From Chondrosia reniformis (Eukaryota > Porifera > Demospongiae > Chondrillida > Chondrillidae), in NCBI GenBank assembly GCA_947172415.1, contig OX359200.1, forward strand, positions 7,448,001 to 7,512,000: a stretch of DNA of 64,000 bases. Direction: 5' to 3'. Positions 46,284 to 59,700 of the stretch are shown here, one piece after another (position 1 is the first letter of the stretch; each line of letters opens with the position of its first letter). The translations under genes were made by a program, and so were the position numbers. Under the pieces are notes generated by a model. That model worked only from the letters and a program-made list of their open reading frames with translations, ran no database searches and was not told the origin of the DNA.

Positions 46284-48548
46284 TCAACTGGAAAGTTCCT
46301 TTTCTTTCTTGCCAAGTTGCTCCAACAAAACCTTCATTTCCAAGTCTTGATTCAAAAGCTTCAGATATACAACCTTTCTAATAGCGATCCTCTGCAGCCA
46401 ACCTGGAGCTACCTCCAGCAGCACACTGAGGTGCCTCTCAACACTCTCTGCATATAAACAGTTTAAATGTTACTTCTGCAGACAGAGAGTTTATCAGTGA
46501 ATACCTTTAGAAATAGCAGTTCCGTGACTGTCCAGTAGCTTCTGTACAACACAGTCCAGCAGGAGTGCCTTCTTCTTCTCAGTCACAAAAATACTACACA
46601 CGTTGGAACACCACATGAAATGGAATTGAGAGTGCTATCAGAGATACTAGACCTACCTCTTGATAACTCTACAGAACAAAGGAAGACGCTGAACAATTTC
46701 AAGCTTTTCTTGAGTTTCATCGTCTCTTGTCATCTCTCTTCTGATTCGCTGTTCCTCTTTCACTTTGATCTACCCAAGGACACTAACTCACAACTACACA
46801 CTACAGCACACAAGAGGACGACGTACCTTTTGTATCAATGAAGCAGGAACACCCTTCAGTGATGACTGCATTTGTAGCTCAGTGATTGTTTCCATAGCAA
46901 CAGGAGTCTGTTCCAATGGATCTTTTAAAACAGTCTTATTTGAGAGTTTGGCCAGTATCTGATGGGCCGAGGTAGCTGAGGGTGTGTCAGGGGGGAGTGG
47001 CAGGGCTGCCGGAGCAATGTCAGGCACTTGGTCAAGTGGAAACTCAGCATGCCATCTCCTGAGACTTGTAACATCCACTCCACTAAGCCCCACCCTTGTC
47101 AAGTACTCCTAATATGGTAAAGAGGTTAGTATTAGACAGGCAGAGAGGGAGAAGGTCTACACCAACCTGGTGGTGGTGTTGAGTAATGTCAACCAAGTTA
47201 TTTCTAAACTTATTCTTCCGTTGAAGCAGAGCTCTCGGGCACAAGTACTTGTAGCCCTCTCTAGTCTCCGAACATTCCTTCACCGATCCCTCTCCGAGGT
47301 CATGTACGTTGGACTCAAACGTCAGCTGATACTTCTCAAAACCACTTCTATCATAATTGCCAGGAATGTGGTTCTCCTGCCGCACAGTGAGGGCCGTCGG
47401 GTAGACTGTCAAGAGCTGTCCAACATTAGACTGATCAAAGGTCCTACGTAAGAGAGAATAGAGAGTGACGGTCCATACCGGCAAAGTGGCTTGACAGCTA
47501 ACCTGCGTAACATCTGTTCTACTGCATCCTTCAGTTTGGAGAATGTGCACACTTCGCCTCTCTTTTGAAACATGTTCACTATCGAATCTACGCACCTAAA
47601 CTTGTCAGTCAACAGTAAGTACTTTTCAGGTAAGCTCCACTCCCTCTCCGTCTGAACCAAGTGAGAATATCTGAGATGTGCCGCCTGCTTGGAAGGAGAG
47701 CTCTTTGTTGGACTTTGTACTTCAAAAGCCGTAAAAGTCTTCAACTTTGGAGCACTTCTGCTAGTTACAATGGTAACTTTCTTTTCTATTGGTGTTGGCA
47801 TTGCCAAATCCTTAGCTGACATTTTTCGTATTTTTTTAATCTCCTCTTTTGAAACATGTCTGTGAGAGGTTCATTACATATGTAAGAGCCACTCTAGATG
47901 GATCAACACTAGTGGCATGCAATACTTACGTTTGCTCTTTTGATGAATCACTAAATATTGTACGTTTAACTGATTCCAGTTTATTGGCCACTGAGGGTTC
48001 CTCAGGTGCATGGAGCCGAGCGGTGCCCCTTGGGAGAGGGGTGGGGGGAGACACACACTTGTCTGATACCTTCTGATTGGCCAGCTCAAGCATGCAAGCA
48101 CCACGATGACCGATGGGGGCTTTGGCTGGTTGGCATGGCAACGATGAACTGGTGGTGCTGGGGACAAAAGTGTCTTTCTCCTTTTCAGGTTTGGCCAACA
48201 CGTCCAGCAGATCCGTGATGGTGGCCTTCTTGTTGACCGCCTTTCTTCTTCTGGACACTGGCGCTTTCTTCGAACGAGTCGCTTTGGTCTTCTTCGCACC
48301 TTTGCGTTCTACAGACTGCTTGCATTCCTTCACCTAAGGGAATACACTAATCACCTCCATCGCGACAGTGATCGAACTACAGCAGCACGTACCTGCACTT
48401 GGCTGACAGCCGGTGTTTGTAGAAACTGCATGGAATTGGTACTTGTAGTTTCCTCTAATTTTCGCCTTTTACTGATCGACTGTCCGTCAGTTTCCGACAC
48501 GGATCTCTTTGTCGTTCTGTAGTAACCGCTGATGGATGTCTGCGCCAT
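46284..48548 (-). CDS. CDT1: DNA replication licensing factor Cdt1
   Basis: Cdt1 loads MCM helicase at origins and is blocked by geminin and destroyed in S phase. The N-terminus, MAQTSISGYYRTTKRS, is a PIP-box degron (Q-x-x-I-x-x-Y-Y with Lys at +4). A basic disordered exon follows (48330-47930). The middle winged-helix domain has EREWSLPEKYLLLTDKFRCV, DSIVNMFQKRGEVCTFSKLK, DAVEQMLRR, FDQSNVGQLLTVYPTALTVR. Next come WHAEFPLDQVPDIAPAALPL, the KGVPASLIQK segment, and a C-terminal MCM-binding winged helix (LLLDCVVQKLLDSHGTA, RHLSVLLEVAPGWLQRIAIR) ending at 46284. These align in order with vertebrate CDT1. It lies 99 bp downstream of KATNB1 on the same strand, and TCACGTGA (48603-48610) sits in that gap. 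Confidence 0.93.
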
Positions 48549-48647
48549 TGCTAGATTCTCCTTCACCGTTTCTCACCTGTATAGATTATTGCGTAATAGT
48601 AATCACGTGACGAACTAAATACATTTTTCTCGTTAGCAAGCAAGTTA

Positions 48648-51495
48648 TTAATTAATCGGTAAATGTACAGTATATAAAGATAAACATTGCTTGAACTTCT
48701 TCCTGACAGCTGATGAGATGTGAGGAAAGTCTTGGCGCCTATTTATCTCTGATTCGATGGAAGTTAAATGAGCCTTTAAAATCTCACATTTCTTTATTCT
48801 GTATAATAGAGAGAACACAAGTGTTTAGATACAAGTTGCGATGTGGAAGATCACTGACCTCTCTTCTCGGCTAAAGTCCACTCCTCCAGAGGATGGGGCT
48901 GTCAGAGTTTCAATTATTAAAGGACCAAAAGTTTTTAAAATTAAAGTTACCACATCACAACCACACAAGTTGAAACTGCACAGAGAAACAGAGCTGTGGT
49001 CATGTGATGGTCACATGACATGTTGGTACTCACGCTTCATGCTTGCTGGAGATCAAAGGTAGTACTTCAGATACTGCAACAACTGCCACACCCAAACTCC
49101 ACAAACCTCTACACATAACAGAAAGGTCACTTGCACTACCATTTCTGTGCACTGAGACAAAATGTACTTTTTCTGTTTGAGAACATTTAGAACATCAACA
49201 AACACGGAAAGGTCTTTGTAGCCGACTGCTTCTTCTAGTGCAGCCTACAGTGCAGAGGTCACACAGTGAAGCCGGGAGGGATCACACTTTAAATGGTCGT
49301 ACCTTCACATCCCCTTGCTTCCACTTTGTGTGAAGTTGCTTAGTGCTGTCCAACCTGCTCCTCAGAATGGCACTCAGCTGCTTGTGATCTGGGTAACAGT
49401 ACGACTGCTTCACTGCAGAGAACATAGTGACATTATTGTGACATACTCTTTGCCATTTTGGTGAGGGCTTGCTCATCAGTAAGTTGCGGAGTGCGCTGCT
49501 CCTGATCCACTCCAACTGGTACTGGACGAGAAGGAGGGATGAAATCTGCAATTGGGAGCTCTGTAGATTCCCCCAAGTTGGCTGGTGGGTGTGGCTCCTC
49601 AGATGGGAGTGGCAGCTGAGGTGGGCATTGGCCCTGGACAAAGTACATAATTATCATATAAAATTGACTGACACACAATGGAGCTGCACTAACTTTTGAT
49701 GGCCTAATTGCAGGGTTTTCCTCAGAGGGAGGCACAAATGGTTCATAGACATTCTTGGGAGGAGTACGAGCTACAAAGTGAAACTATTTACCTTTACAAG
49801 GCACCAAGGAGCAACTGGTGACTCACCCATGGTCCTACAGGGCAAGAAAATGGCTTCCCGCTCCTTGGGATCTGCTTCGGGAATATTGTCATCTTCCAGA
49901 TCATCAACTGCTGGAGCACTACATGCAACAGGCTATTGTAGTTGTCATAGCAACAATCACTTACAACTATATAGATACCTCGTGGTTCTAGCCTTAGTGG
50001 AAACAGTTTGAGGGCGTGTCTCTTGGGGTTTTCCTGAAAGTGGGTGTGTCTCCCTCGGTTGATCTGTCTGCATGTCATCAAATCTCTTTCTAAGAGTTGT
50101 CGTCTTGTTTGGTGGCTTTGATACATCCCTTGACGGAAGAGGTTCCCCACTGAAAGGTCTCAGTTTCTTAATGTTGACCACCCATACACTCACATTTGTA
50201 TTTGAGTGGCTAGCTGCAATCTAAACACATTTAACTTTTCAACACAACCAAACACAGTCCCTGCACTCCACCCACCAGCTGGTCGTTGTTCACCACAAAG
50301 TCATCCAACCTTCCCCATTGCATGGCCAACGAGTCCAAACACACTGCAGCCGGCTCCCACTGGTACAACTGGAGACACCCAGGGCTCAACAGTCACATGA
50401 CATCAAACAACAGATCACATGACACATACCCTCAGTGAATCTTGTGAAACACTAAACAGGGCTCTCCCCTCCAAGTCAAAACTGATGCTTCTGATGGCTG
50501 TTGCCTCGACCTCTGAGGAAGAGACCAGCTCGTACTGCTCCAGATCCCAGAACTTGACCATACGATCATTTCCTCCAGTTGCTAAAAGGTACTCTTTTGG
50601 AGAAAACCTGACGGAATTGACTGCACTCTCGTGTTCTGTAAAACTGGCAATCTTCTTACCAGCCACTAAATCCCAAATCTGAAGCGGATAATGAGGTTCA
50701 ACACATGCACTCACTACATTAGACTACTGTAGTGTACCTTGGCCGTTCCGTCCTCACTGCCAGAGGCAACCCATCTACCATCGGGACTGAACTGCAAGGC
50801 AGTCACCATGTCTCTGTGCTCCTGAAGAGAAAGGCAAAGGACAGCTCCAGTTAACACTGCTTGCACCATGCACTTACTGAATAGGTAATGACGCAGCCCT
50901 TCCTCCGAATGTCCCAGATCTTTATACTACTGTCCATAGAACCTGATGCAAGGATGTCACCATAGCGATGAAAGTCCAGGCATCTCACTCCAGACTTGTG
51001 ACCACTCAGTGCTCTTATGACTGCACATCAAGTATAACAATGTATACTGTTGCCATGGTAACCAGGAATCTATACCTTTGTTCTGCTGTAGGTCAAATAC
51101 GCGTATAGCTCCTGATTTTGATCCGGCTCCGATCCAAGTCTCTCCTTCGTTGAACGTGACAGACTCCACGGGGGAGGTGTGTCCAGTAAACGACTGCCAA
51201 ACGGAGGACAAATTAACGGAATACTTATTAGAGTCCCAATTATCTGGTTCGCGCTATAAATACAAGTGATTCGCTTACCATCAAAACATTGGGCTTGCCT
51301 ATCGCCCACAGGTTGACTTTACGGTCATCTCCTCCGGTTGCAAGAGTGCGGCCGGAGTTGTTCAAGCACAAACAGTTAACACTTGACCCATGCGCAACAA
51401 ATTCCTCTAGAACAAGCAATTTGCAAGAAATGTCTAAATGTCAAGGTGGCTATTTTGAGTGTTAGCTTACGCAACTTCCAGTACTTCCTTTCCAT
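48648..51495 (-). CDS. KATNB1: Katanin p80 regulatory subunit B1 (WD40)
   Basis: p80 targets the katanin microtubule-severing ATPase to centrosomes and cilia. Exon 1 (51495) encodes MERKYWKLQ, then [33 protein letters not shown]. Six WD repeats follow ([82 protein letters not shown]). A disordered Pro-rich linker precedes the con80 domain that binds p60 ([59 protein letters not shown]). The stop is at 48648. All con80 helices are present. Some linker exon borders between 49700 and 50000 are approximate. Confidence 0.93.
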
Positions 51496-51602
51496 GCCTA
51501 CTTGCACACCGCCATTTTAAAAACTTGGCGGGAACACGCCTAAAAAGTATAAAGAGTGAGACCCTATTCATTATACAAAAGCGATGTGGTGATGTTAAGA
51601 AG
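51496..51602. promoter_or_regulatory. 107-bp divergent promoter, KATNB1 / CNOT1, with E2F-like site
   Basis: It contains TTGGCGGGAA (51525-51534), a close match to the E2F/DP consensus, beside a YY1-like CCGCCATTTT. No TATA box is evident in a fitting place. Confidence 0.5.
51498..51515 (-). other. Five-codon upstream ORF of KATNB1
   Basis: ATGGCGGTGTGCAAGTAG, in the strong AAAATGGCGG context, ends two bases before the main KATNB1 ATG at 51495. Its ATG coincides with a YY1-like CCGCCATTTT. Confidence 0.45.
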
Positions 51603-53690
51603 ATGAGTTTACATCCACGCTGCCTTGCTTTGAACCAGATTACCAGTTTAATACAGAGTGTTAATAAGAAAAACTTTAAGTCTACTTCCGCTGAAATAGC
51701 TGGAGTAAGTTGAGAAGTGGTCAACTTGTTAATTGCTTGTATTACTTATTCTTTTACGTCAGTTGGTGGAGAGATACGGCAGTGTAGCGGATCAACATGT
51801 CCTCAAAGTGTTGCTCTCCGCTGTGGAGTTCCCTTCGGAAGGGAAACCTCTCACTAAGGAGGAGAACCAGCTAACTCTGCTCGTCCAACAGATGAACGCA
51901 GTCTTAACGAAGCCAAACTTTATATCGATCTTGTGTCACGCGTTTGAGAAACAAGAGAATAAAGTTAGTTGACAAGTGTTGTGTTAAATAGTGTTAAACG
52001 TGACGCTCCCTGTACAGTCACTGCGACCAAATGGTAGCATGTTGCAGCACGTAGCGCGAGGCCTGCGGCTGAGCAAGGTCCACGAGGTACGGCGCACACG
52101 TGTGTCTGCAGTAGTATGTAGCTAATCCAACCTCTCTGGTTTAGGTGGTGCTGGCGCTGGGACTGTCACACTCTGCCGACGATGACCTAAAACAGCATGG
52201 TGAGTTCCCTCCCCCTAGGCCACGCCCCTTCACTACTGCCCTATTGTCATCTGCTTTTGACAGCTTCTGGCTACTTGAAAGTGAAGTTGTTAGAGTTGAT
52301 CCAATCCTTTATTGACACTGGTAAGTGACTTGAGTGTGTGCTGGACTAGTGTTGTTAGTAGACATCTTGGCAGACCCCAGTCGAGGAATGCATGCCAGCG
52401 GGCTGCACGATGTCAGCCCCGAGGTGCTGCACACCCTGATACTGCACCTCCTGAAGCACTCGGAGGAGGAGCTGGGACTGGAAAGGAAGACAGTCAATGG
52501 ATTTGTTGCCATCATAAGGAACGGTTAGTGTTGTTGGGCTAGATCAGGCTGGTTACCATGGTTACGTAGTGTCTGTTATGCAGATTTTCCCCGGGACCAT
52601 GTTCCAGTGGTAGTAGCTCCTCTGCTGTACCAGCAGGACACGGATATCACTGAAGAGAGGTTGCTTTCCTCAACCGCCTCCTACCCTGCATCAGTAAGTA
52701 CCACCCCTGCCCCGCCCACCTAATGCATTTAAACTTTTTATGTAGTCTGTTCCAGAGTTGAGTGAGCTCTTCCAAGAACTTGGTTACCTAGCAACTACAG
52801 AGTGAGTTTGAATAGTCTGTAATGGTGATCCTCTCTAGAGTGACATTCACTTCTTTAGCAAAGAGACTGTTCTGCAACACTTCAGAGATCTGGGCGTGAC
52901 AGAAGTCACTCCCAAGTGTGTAGCCAGGATACTAGGTGACAGACTAGTGCTGTGAGTAGTGTGCTCCTGCAGTGACTCCTGTCCTGCTCTGTAGGTATGA
53001 TGGCACGGACACACGGCTCCTCCATCGATAGTGTGCCTCTGCAGGTGGTCCAGGATGACAGGTTGTCACAGGACCCTCCCCCAGCCCCACCCACCTGGAA
53101 CGTGGAAGTATTTGTGGAGGCTTTGGAGGTCAAAGTAAGTTGTTCTAAAAGTGTAAATGATTTGAGTGCTGGAGGAGGATTTCATAGTTCACCAGACGAA
53201 GAGCTTGCCTCTTCAGGTGAAGATAATATTCGCCCCTATCTGACAGCTCCCAATCATCTCTCTCTCTCTGAGTGTTTGGCTCTGTTGTGTCCAGATAAGC
53301 AGTTTATTTATATTGTGTAGTGTCCTACGCTGAGTTGGCGTGAAGTTGTCCTGGAGCTGGACCACACTGACTTCCACCTCCCGGATATGGAAGGGCTGAG
53401 GATTATAATGAAGGCCTACCAATCTGCTACTACAGTGAGTTATGTGACTGTCTCCTCCGATCTGGTGTTGCATCACTTTCACTTGTTCATTGCAGGAACT
53501 GTTTCCTGTTGAAGCTCTCTATCGCATGTGGAACAACACTAGGGGGCAGTTGTCATGGATACGGCATGCCCTATCTGGATGTCCTGACTTCAGCTTTGCA
53601 GACTTTCCCTACCGAGAGGTGACAGTGGGAGCGCAAAGGTCACTGCCTGAGGACGAGACCAAGAACATCAGAGCATGGTACAAACCATAC

Positions 53691-53721
<31 letters not shown>

Positions 53722-56700
53722 GACATGTCCCATTACGTTGTTGTCCACAGGATGTCACTGGACCTGATCGAGACACTGCTCAATTTAGCTGAATGTGGTC
53801 ACTTTGAGGAAGTTCAGCAGTTATTTGCCTTTCCAATGAAACACTGTCCAAACATTTTAATGTTCGGCATTCTGCAGTCAAAGGTCTGTCTATAACTAGC
53901 CTTTCTGCCTCTAGTCACATCCTCCCCTGGTCACACCCGCCCCTGGTCACACCCTCCCCTGGTCACGCCCTCCCCTGGTCACGCCCTCCACTGGTCACGC
54001 CCTCCCCTGGTCACGCCCTCCACTGGTCACACCCTCCCCTGGTCACGCCCTCCCCTGGTCACGCCCTCCCCTGGTCACGCCCTCCCCTGGTCACGCCCTC
54101 CCCTGGTCACACCCTTACCCTACTTCTGCAGCCCATATGGCATGCTATGCAACACGACCTCCTCTGCTGGCTGGTTCCCTACTTCATGGCTAACCATCCC
54201 AACTCAACCAGTGTTCTGCACTTTGCTTGGCAGGGAGCGGCTGTGAGTACCTCAAATGTGTACTTATGTTACTCTCCCTCCCCCTCCCTCCTCCCCTCTC
54301 TCACTTGACCTAACCCTTTCCTTAGAGTGACCTAACTATAGTCCGTCAGCTGATGAGCAATGCTATAGCTGACTGGTACCTGAAGACAGACCCTTCTCCG
54401 GATCACTCCAAGCTCTCCCGAGTCCTTGACATCACACAAGATCTGAAGGCTCTCTCAACACTTCTAAACAGCACACAGTTTGCCTTCACTGTCGACCTAG
54501 CCTGCTTGGCGGCCAAGAGGGAGTATCTGAACCTGGAGAGATGGATATCAGACAAGATCCGGGAGCACCAGGTACGTATGTGTAGTCTCACCTCTCCAGA
54601 CCACCTTCCACCATATTACCCTTGTACACAGGAGCCCTTCATAACAACCTGCATATCATTTCTGATGAAGAGAGCTCCCCATCCAGTTGGGAACACTGAC
54701 ACGCGTTCCTCTCTGAATCATGACATTGTGCTGGCCATTTTGGCCTGTTTGCAACCATTTCTGAAGTGAGTTTAGCTTTCCTCTCAGAACCCTTCTGCCA
54801 ACCTTTGCCAACCCCTTGTGCATCTGATGCAGCACCCTGGCTCCGGAGTGGGCAGAGAAACTACGAATGTTGATAAGCATCCATGGGCCCCTCCCTCCTA
54901 AGGCTGATCTGGTGCACAGTCAGACTCCACTGGACCCTCCTCCCTCTCTTGTGAGTGGCATCCATCACATCCATTGTTTGCTATAATTGTGTTCTCATTT
55001 TAGAACTTAGATAGCCCAATGCCAAGCTTTCCGAGCTCTGAGGGGTCCTCCCCAGTTCCCCATGGCAATGGATTTCCTTTGGGGATTTCAGGGTCCTCCT
55101 CTCCCAGCAAGGTGCCACAGGTTTGCTCAAATGTGTGTGTTACAAGCGTGTATGTACAATAATTGTTGTGTATTCTTTTGTACTTTAGAATGTATGGGGT
55201 CCAGGGTCACCTACTGGCAGTGATTCCAAGGGGAATCCCCAAATGATCAACCAGATGAACCAGCTACTCCTCATGCAAGGAATTCAAGGTGAGTCACCAG
55301 TGGTCTTGCCTGCCAGCCCTGCTCCACCTCTCTGTGTTGCTAGGCGACACTTGGACCGACCCCATCTCCAAGGAGGCGGAGGAGCAGGCAAACCAGTACT
55401 TTCAAGCAGTGTACCATGGAAACATGAACGTGGACCAGCTGCTTACTGTACTCAAACAGTTCAGGTCTGCCTCAAAGAGAGAGAGAGTGAGTTACCCACT
55501 AGACCCTTAGCCCTGACCCCACCCACACTTGACCCCACCCACACTTGACCCCACCCACACTTGACCCCACCCCTTTCTCTTGTGTAGGAAGTGTATGCTT
55601 GTATGCTGAAATACATTTTTAAGGAATACAAATTTTTCCCACAATTTCCTGAGAAGTACTTGCAGATAACTGGCCAGCTCTTTGGAGGCATCATTGATCA
55701 AGGACTTGTATCGTAAGTCTTATAGTTTGAATCCTTTCTCTGCAGATTTTCATCACTTTGTGCCACATACATGTAGGTATATGATGTTGGGTGTGGCATT
55801 GCGCAATGTCCTTGAGTCATTACGCAAAGCTCCTGGTAAAATGTTCCTCTTTGGAGTAGCAGCTTTGGACAAGTTCAAGGGCAAGTGAGTGTGATGTTGG
55901 TCACATGCTTGTCACATGCTTGTCACATGCTGATGGTATGTGCATTATACAGGTTGAAGGACTACCCGCAGTACTGTACAGCTATTGCAAACTTGCCACA
56001 CTTCCAGCAACTGCCTTTAGTGCTGCAGCAGGTATGTAAGTGTATTCAGATAGGAGTCACATGACTGCTCAGTGTAGTCATGTGACTATCACATGCTATA
56101 CATGTGCTCTGATGTCCCTGTTCAACAGTATGTAGAGTATGGAAGGCATTCAGTTCACCCTACAGAGTTTCAAGTAAGATAAATAGTTGTGGTTTTGTAC
56201 ATTGATATCACACACATCATGATGATGTAGGATGCACTGCCTCCCTTCATTGGAGGAGGGACTGGTCCACAGAATTTGGTTCCTCTTCACTTGAACACTA
56301 ATTCTGGTTCATCAAAGAGTTCTCCCTCTTCTCCCTCCAACCTGACACCTGGTACAAGTGCTTAGGACTTTGAGTGTAACTGGCCGTAACTGACACTCTG
56401 TCTTTGCAGGACCAGGTTCTTCGTCACCCCTGTCCGGCCGAAAAGTGACCGGCGGAGCCAAGAGTCTGTTGGATGCCGCGGCTGATGCAATGAGAGAGAG
56501 TGACCCTCCAGAAGCTGTTCAGGACAAAATACACTTTACATTTAATAATCTGTCTTCTAGCAATCTTGAAGAGAAGGTGGGTGTGGCATGTGGGCGTGGC
56601 ATGTAGTATGGTGTGACCTCCTGCTTTTGAATTAGGCCAAGGAGTTTAAGGATATTGTTCAGGAAGGTCACTTTTGTTGGATTGCAAGATACTTGGTTGT

Positions 56701-59700
56701 GAAGAGAGTGTCAAATGAACAGAACTTTCATACTCTGTACATGAACTTTTTGGATTCCGTTAGCCTCCCCCTCCTGAATGAAGCCATATTGAAGGAGTCC
56801 TTTAGGAATATCAAGGTACGTACGTATGCATTGCCTGTAGTGTAGCACTCTAATGTCAGTCCATTTCCTCAGATCCTCTTGCAAACCAATAAAAGTGGAA
56901 ACAGCTTTTCTGACAGAACTGTTCTGAAGAGCCTTGGTCACTGGTTGGGGATGATGACGTTGGCCAAGAACAAGCCCTTGCTGCATCTTGACATTGCTCT
57001 GAAGGAGCTACTCCTTGAAGCCTTTCTGAAGGGCCCTCAGGAACTCCTGTATGTTGTCCCGTTTGTGGCCAAAGTGCTAGAGTGTGCTGCAGAGAGCAAA
57101 GTGTTTCAGCCGCCCAATCCGTGGGTCATGGCTATCATGAAAGTGCTGGCAGAACTGCATGCCAAACAAGATCTCAAGTTGAACTTGAAGTTTGAAATTG
57201 AAGTATTGTGCAAAACACTTTCTCTTGAGCTAACAGTAAGTTGTTTGTTTGAGAATCCTCCTCACCATTCATCTCTGATGTGCACACACTCAGGACATAA
57301 AACCAAGTCAGTTGTTGGGTAAACCAGAGTTTGTCAAGAAAACCCAACTATCAGTTCCTCAGAGGACAGCTGACAGTGGAACTCTGACACCGTCAGCTCC
57401 GCAGCCGCAGTTCAGATACGACAATATCAATGTGTCCTCGCTGGCGGGGCTGGCCCCCCACATTCAGGTCAACTCACAAGTAAGTGGTGGTGGGCGGGGC
57501 TGTGTCTGCTCTTAAACATGTCCTCTGCATGTAGATCCTTTTGCTGACACAGTACCCACAACTGAGGCAGTCCGTTCGACCTGCCATTGAGAAGGCTGTC
57601 CAGGACTATGCCAATCCAGTACTGGACAGGTCAATTAAGATTGTACTAACGACCACCGAACAAATTATTAAGAAGGTACTATATAAACAGGTTGAATGCA
57701 TGTCACATGCATGTCATGTGACCCACCAGTTGGTCATTTGTAGGACTTTGCACTAAACCATGATGAGGAGCAGATGCGCAGTGCGGCACACAGCATGGTG
57801 CGACACTTGACAGCCGGCATGTCAATGATCACGTGCAGGGAACCCCTGCTCCTCGCCATCAGCACCAACCTCAAGACGGCCTTCTCTCAGCTGCTCAGGG
57901 TGAGTTGCACCGGCTGTCAGTCTTGTCCCAAGTGCACACTGTCCTCTTTTTATCTGTAGCCGACATCTGAAGAAGTGAAAGTTATGATTGACCAGGCCAG
58001 TCAGCAGTTGAGTGCAGACAACACAGAGCTGGCCTGTGCATTCATTCAGAAAATGGCTGTTGAGAAGGCAATAGTGGAGATTGACAAGAGGCTGACAGAG
58101 GTGAGTATGCTAGTGCTGTGTGTTGCCTCTTAGTGATAGCTTCCTGCGGTGTAGGACTACGAGTCTCGCAAGCAGGCCCAGGGGACCTATCTGAACCCAG
58201 CAGTGATGCAGTACCAGGTGGAGAGAATGCCGGACCAGCTGAGAATGAAGGTAACAGGTGATTCATCCTTATTTGGAAGCAGCTGTTTACATGACCTCTT
58301 GTTCCGCTTGCAGCCTGGAAGTAGTTTAAAGTCTCAAACTGTGTATGATGAATTTGCCAGGTGTCTGCCAGGATTTCTGCCATCTCCCAGCGAGGTCTAT
58401 GTCCCCGGAACAGGTAGCAACTCTTTGAACTTGGCCTCACAGCAGCCGGGAGTGAGTTACCAATTCACCGACTTTGTTGCCTGCTGTTATGCATGGCTGC
58501 CTCTCTGTAGCTCGCTGGAAGTGATGAACTAGTAACTCTGTTGGACAAGTGCATTCAAGAGATAAACAACTGCCTCTGGTTGCTAATGTCCTCGCACCCT
58601 AGCAACCCTCATGTCAACATGATCTCCACTCTGCTGGAGCTAATTAAACAGCTGAGGATGAACCGACACATTTACAATGCCATAACTCTGTTACAAAAGG
58701 TAAACTTTCCTCTTCCTCTCTCTGAGGGCCTGTTACCATGGTTACAACATAATGTAGACTTTGGAGAACCTGTTGGAAGGTATGAACCCTCCTCCGAGCG
58801 ATCCTGACCTCTTCATCAAGTTCAGGGACTCACACATACTAGTGCTGAGGATACTACAGGACCAACATGCCTTTGGCTCGGCTGTCGCTAAAAAGTGAGT
58901 TGCAGAAGACAGTCGAGTGCATTTGTTATCTGAAGCTGTACTCCACAGACAAGTGACGCAGATGCTGTTGGATGGGCGGGACGAGCTAAAGTACAGCGCT
59001 CGAGCCATAATCCTCTTAATTGGGATCCAGGCAGTGGACATGAAGGCTTTAGATCAGCACTTTGCAAAGGCTATTGAAACTGGTCGTAATTTGATTGCCT
59101 TGAGTTGTAGTATAAAGCTTATTAATGCTCTGACAGCTGCTGAGAGGAGTGAACGACCCTTGACTGATGTAAGAGTGCTCTTGTTCCATTTGTCAGTTGG
59201 CATGTCAGACAGATCCATTCCACGTAGATGGACCTCAAGAAAACAAAGGAGACTCTGGTGTACCTTGTCAGCAACATTAGGCACCTTCCAGAGAGCTCAG
59301 TGCAGCTGCTGGAGAACTTTAGACCTGAAGTGACAGCTGCTCCTGCCACACCAGCCAGCGGCAGTAGCAGTGGAGTTAGCAGTAGACTGTTTGGAGATCT
59401 GGACAGAGCTCCCGGCTCCTCAGTCAGCCAGCCCATACCCCCGGCTGGGCTTAGTGTCAGGAACATGGACGACCCTCCTGGTCTACATGAGCGGGTGGAG
59501 TGCCTCTTGTCAGAGTGGGTCCGACACTATCACGTTCCCGGGAGGACCTGGGATGCTGACAAACTGTATGCTGGATATGTTGCTAGGGTGAGCCACAAAT
59601 GTGTTAGTAGCTACCTTTAGAGTTGCCATGGTGATCTTGTTTAATGTAGCTACAGCAAAGTGGAATCTTCAAAGCAGATGAATTGATTACAAGGTTCTTT

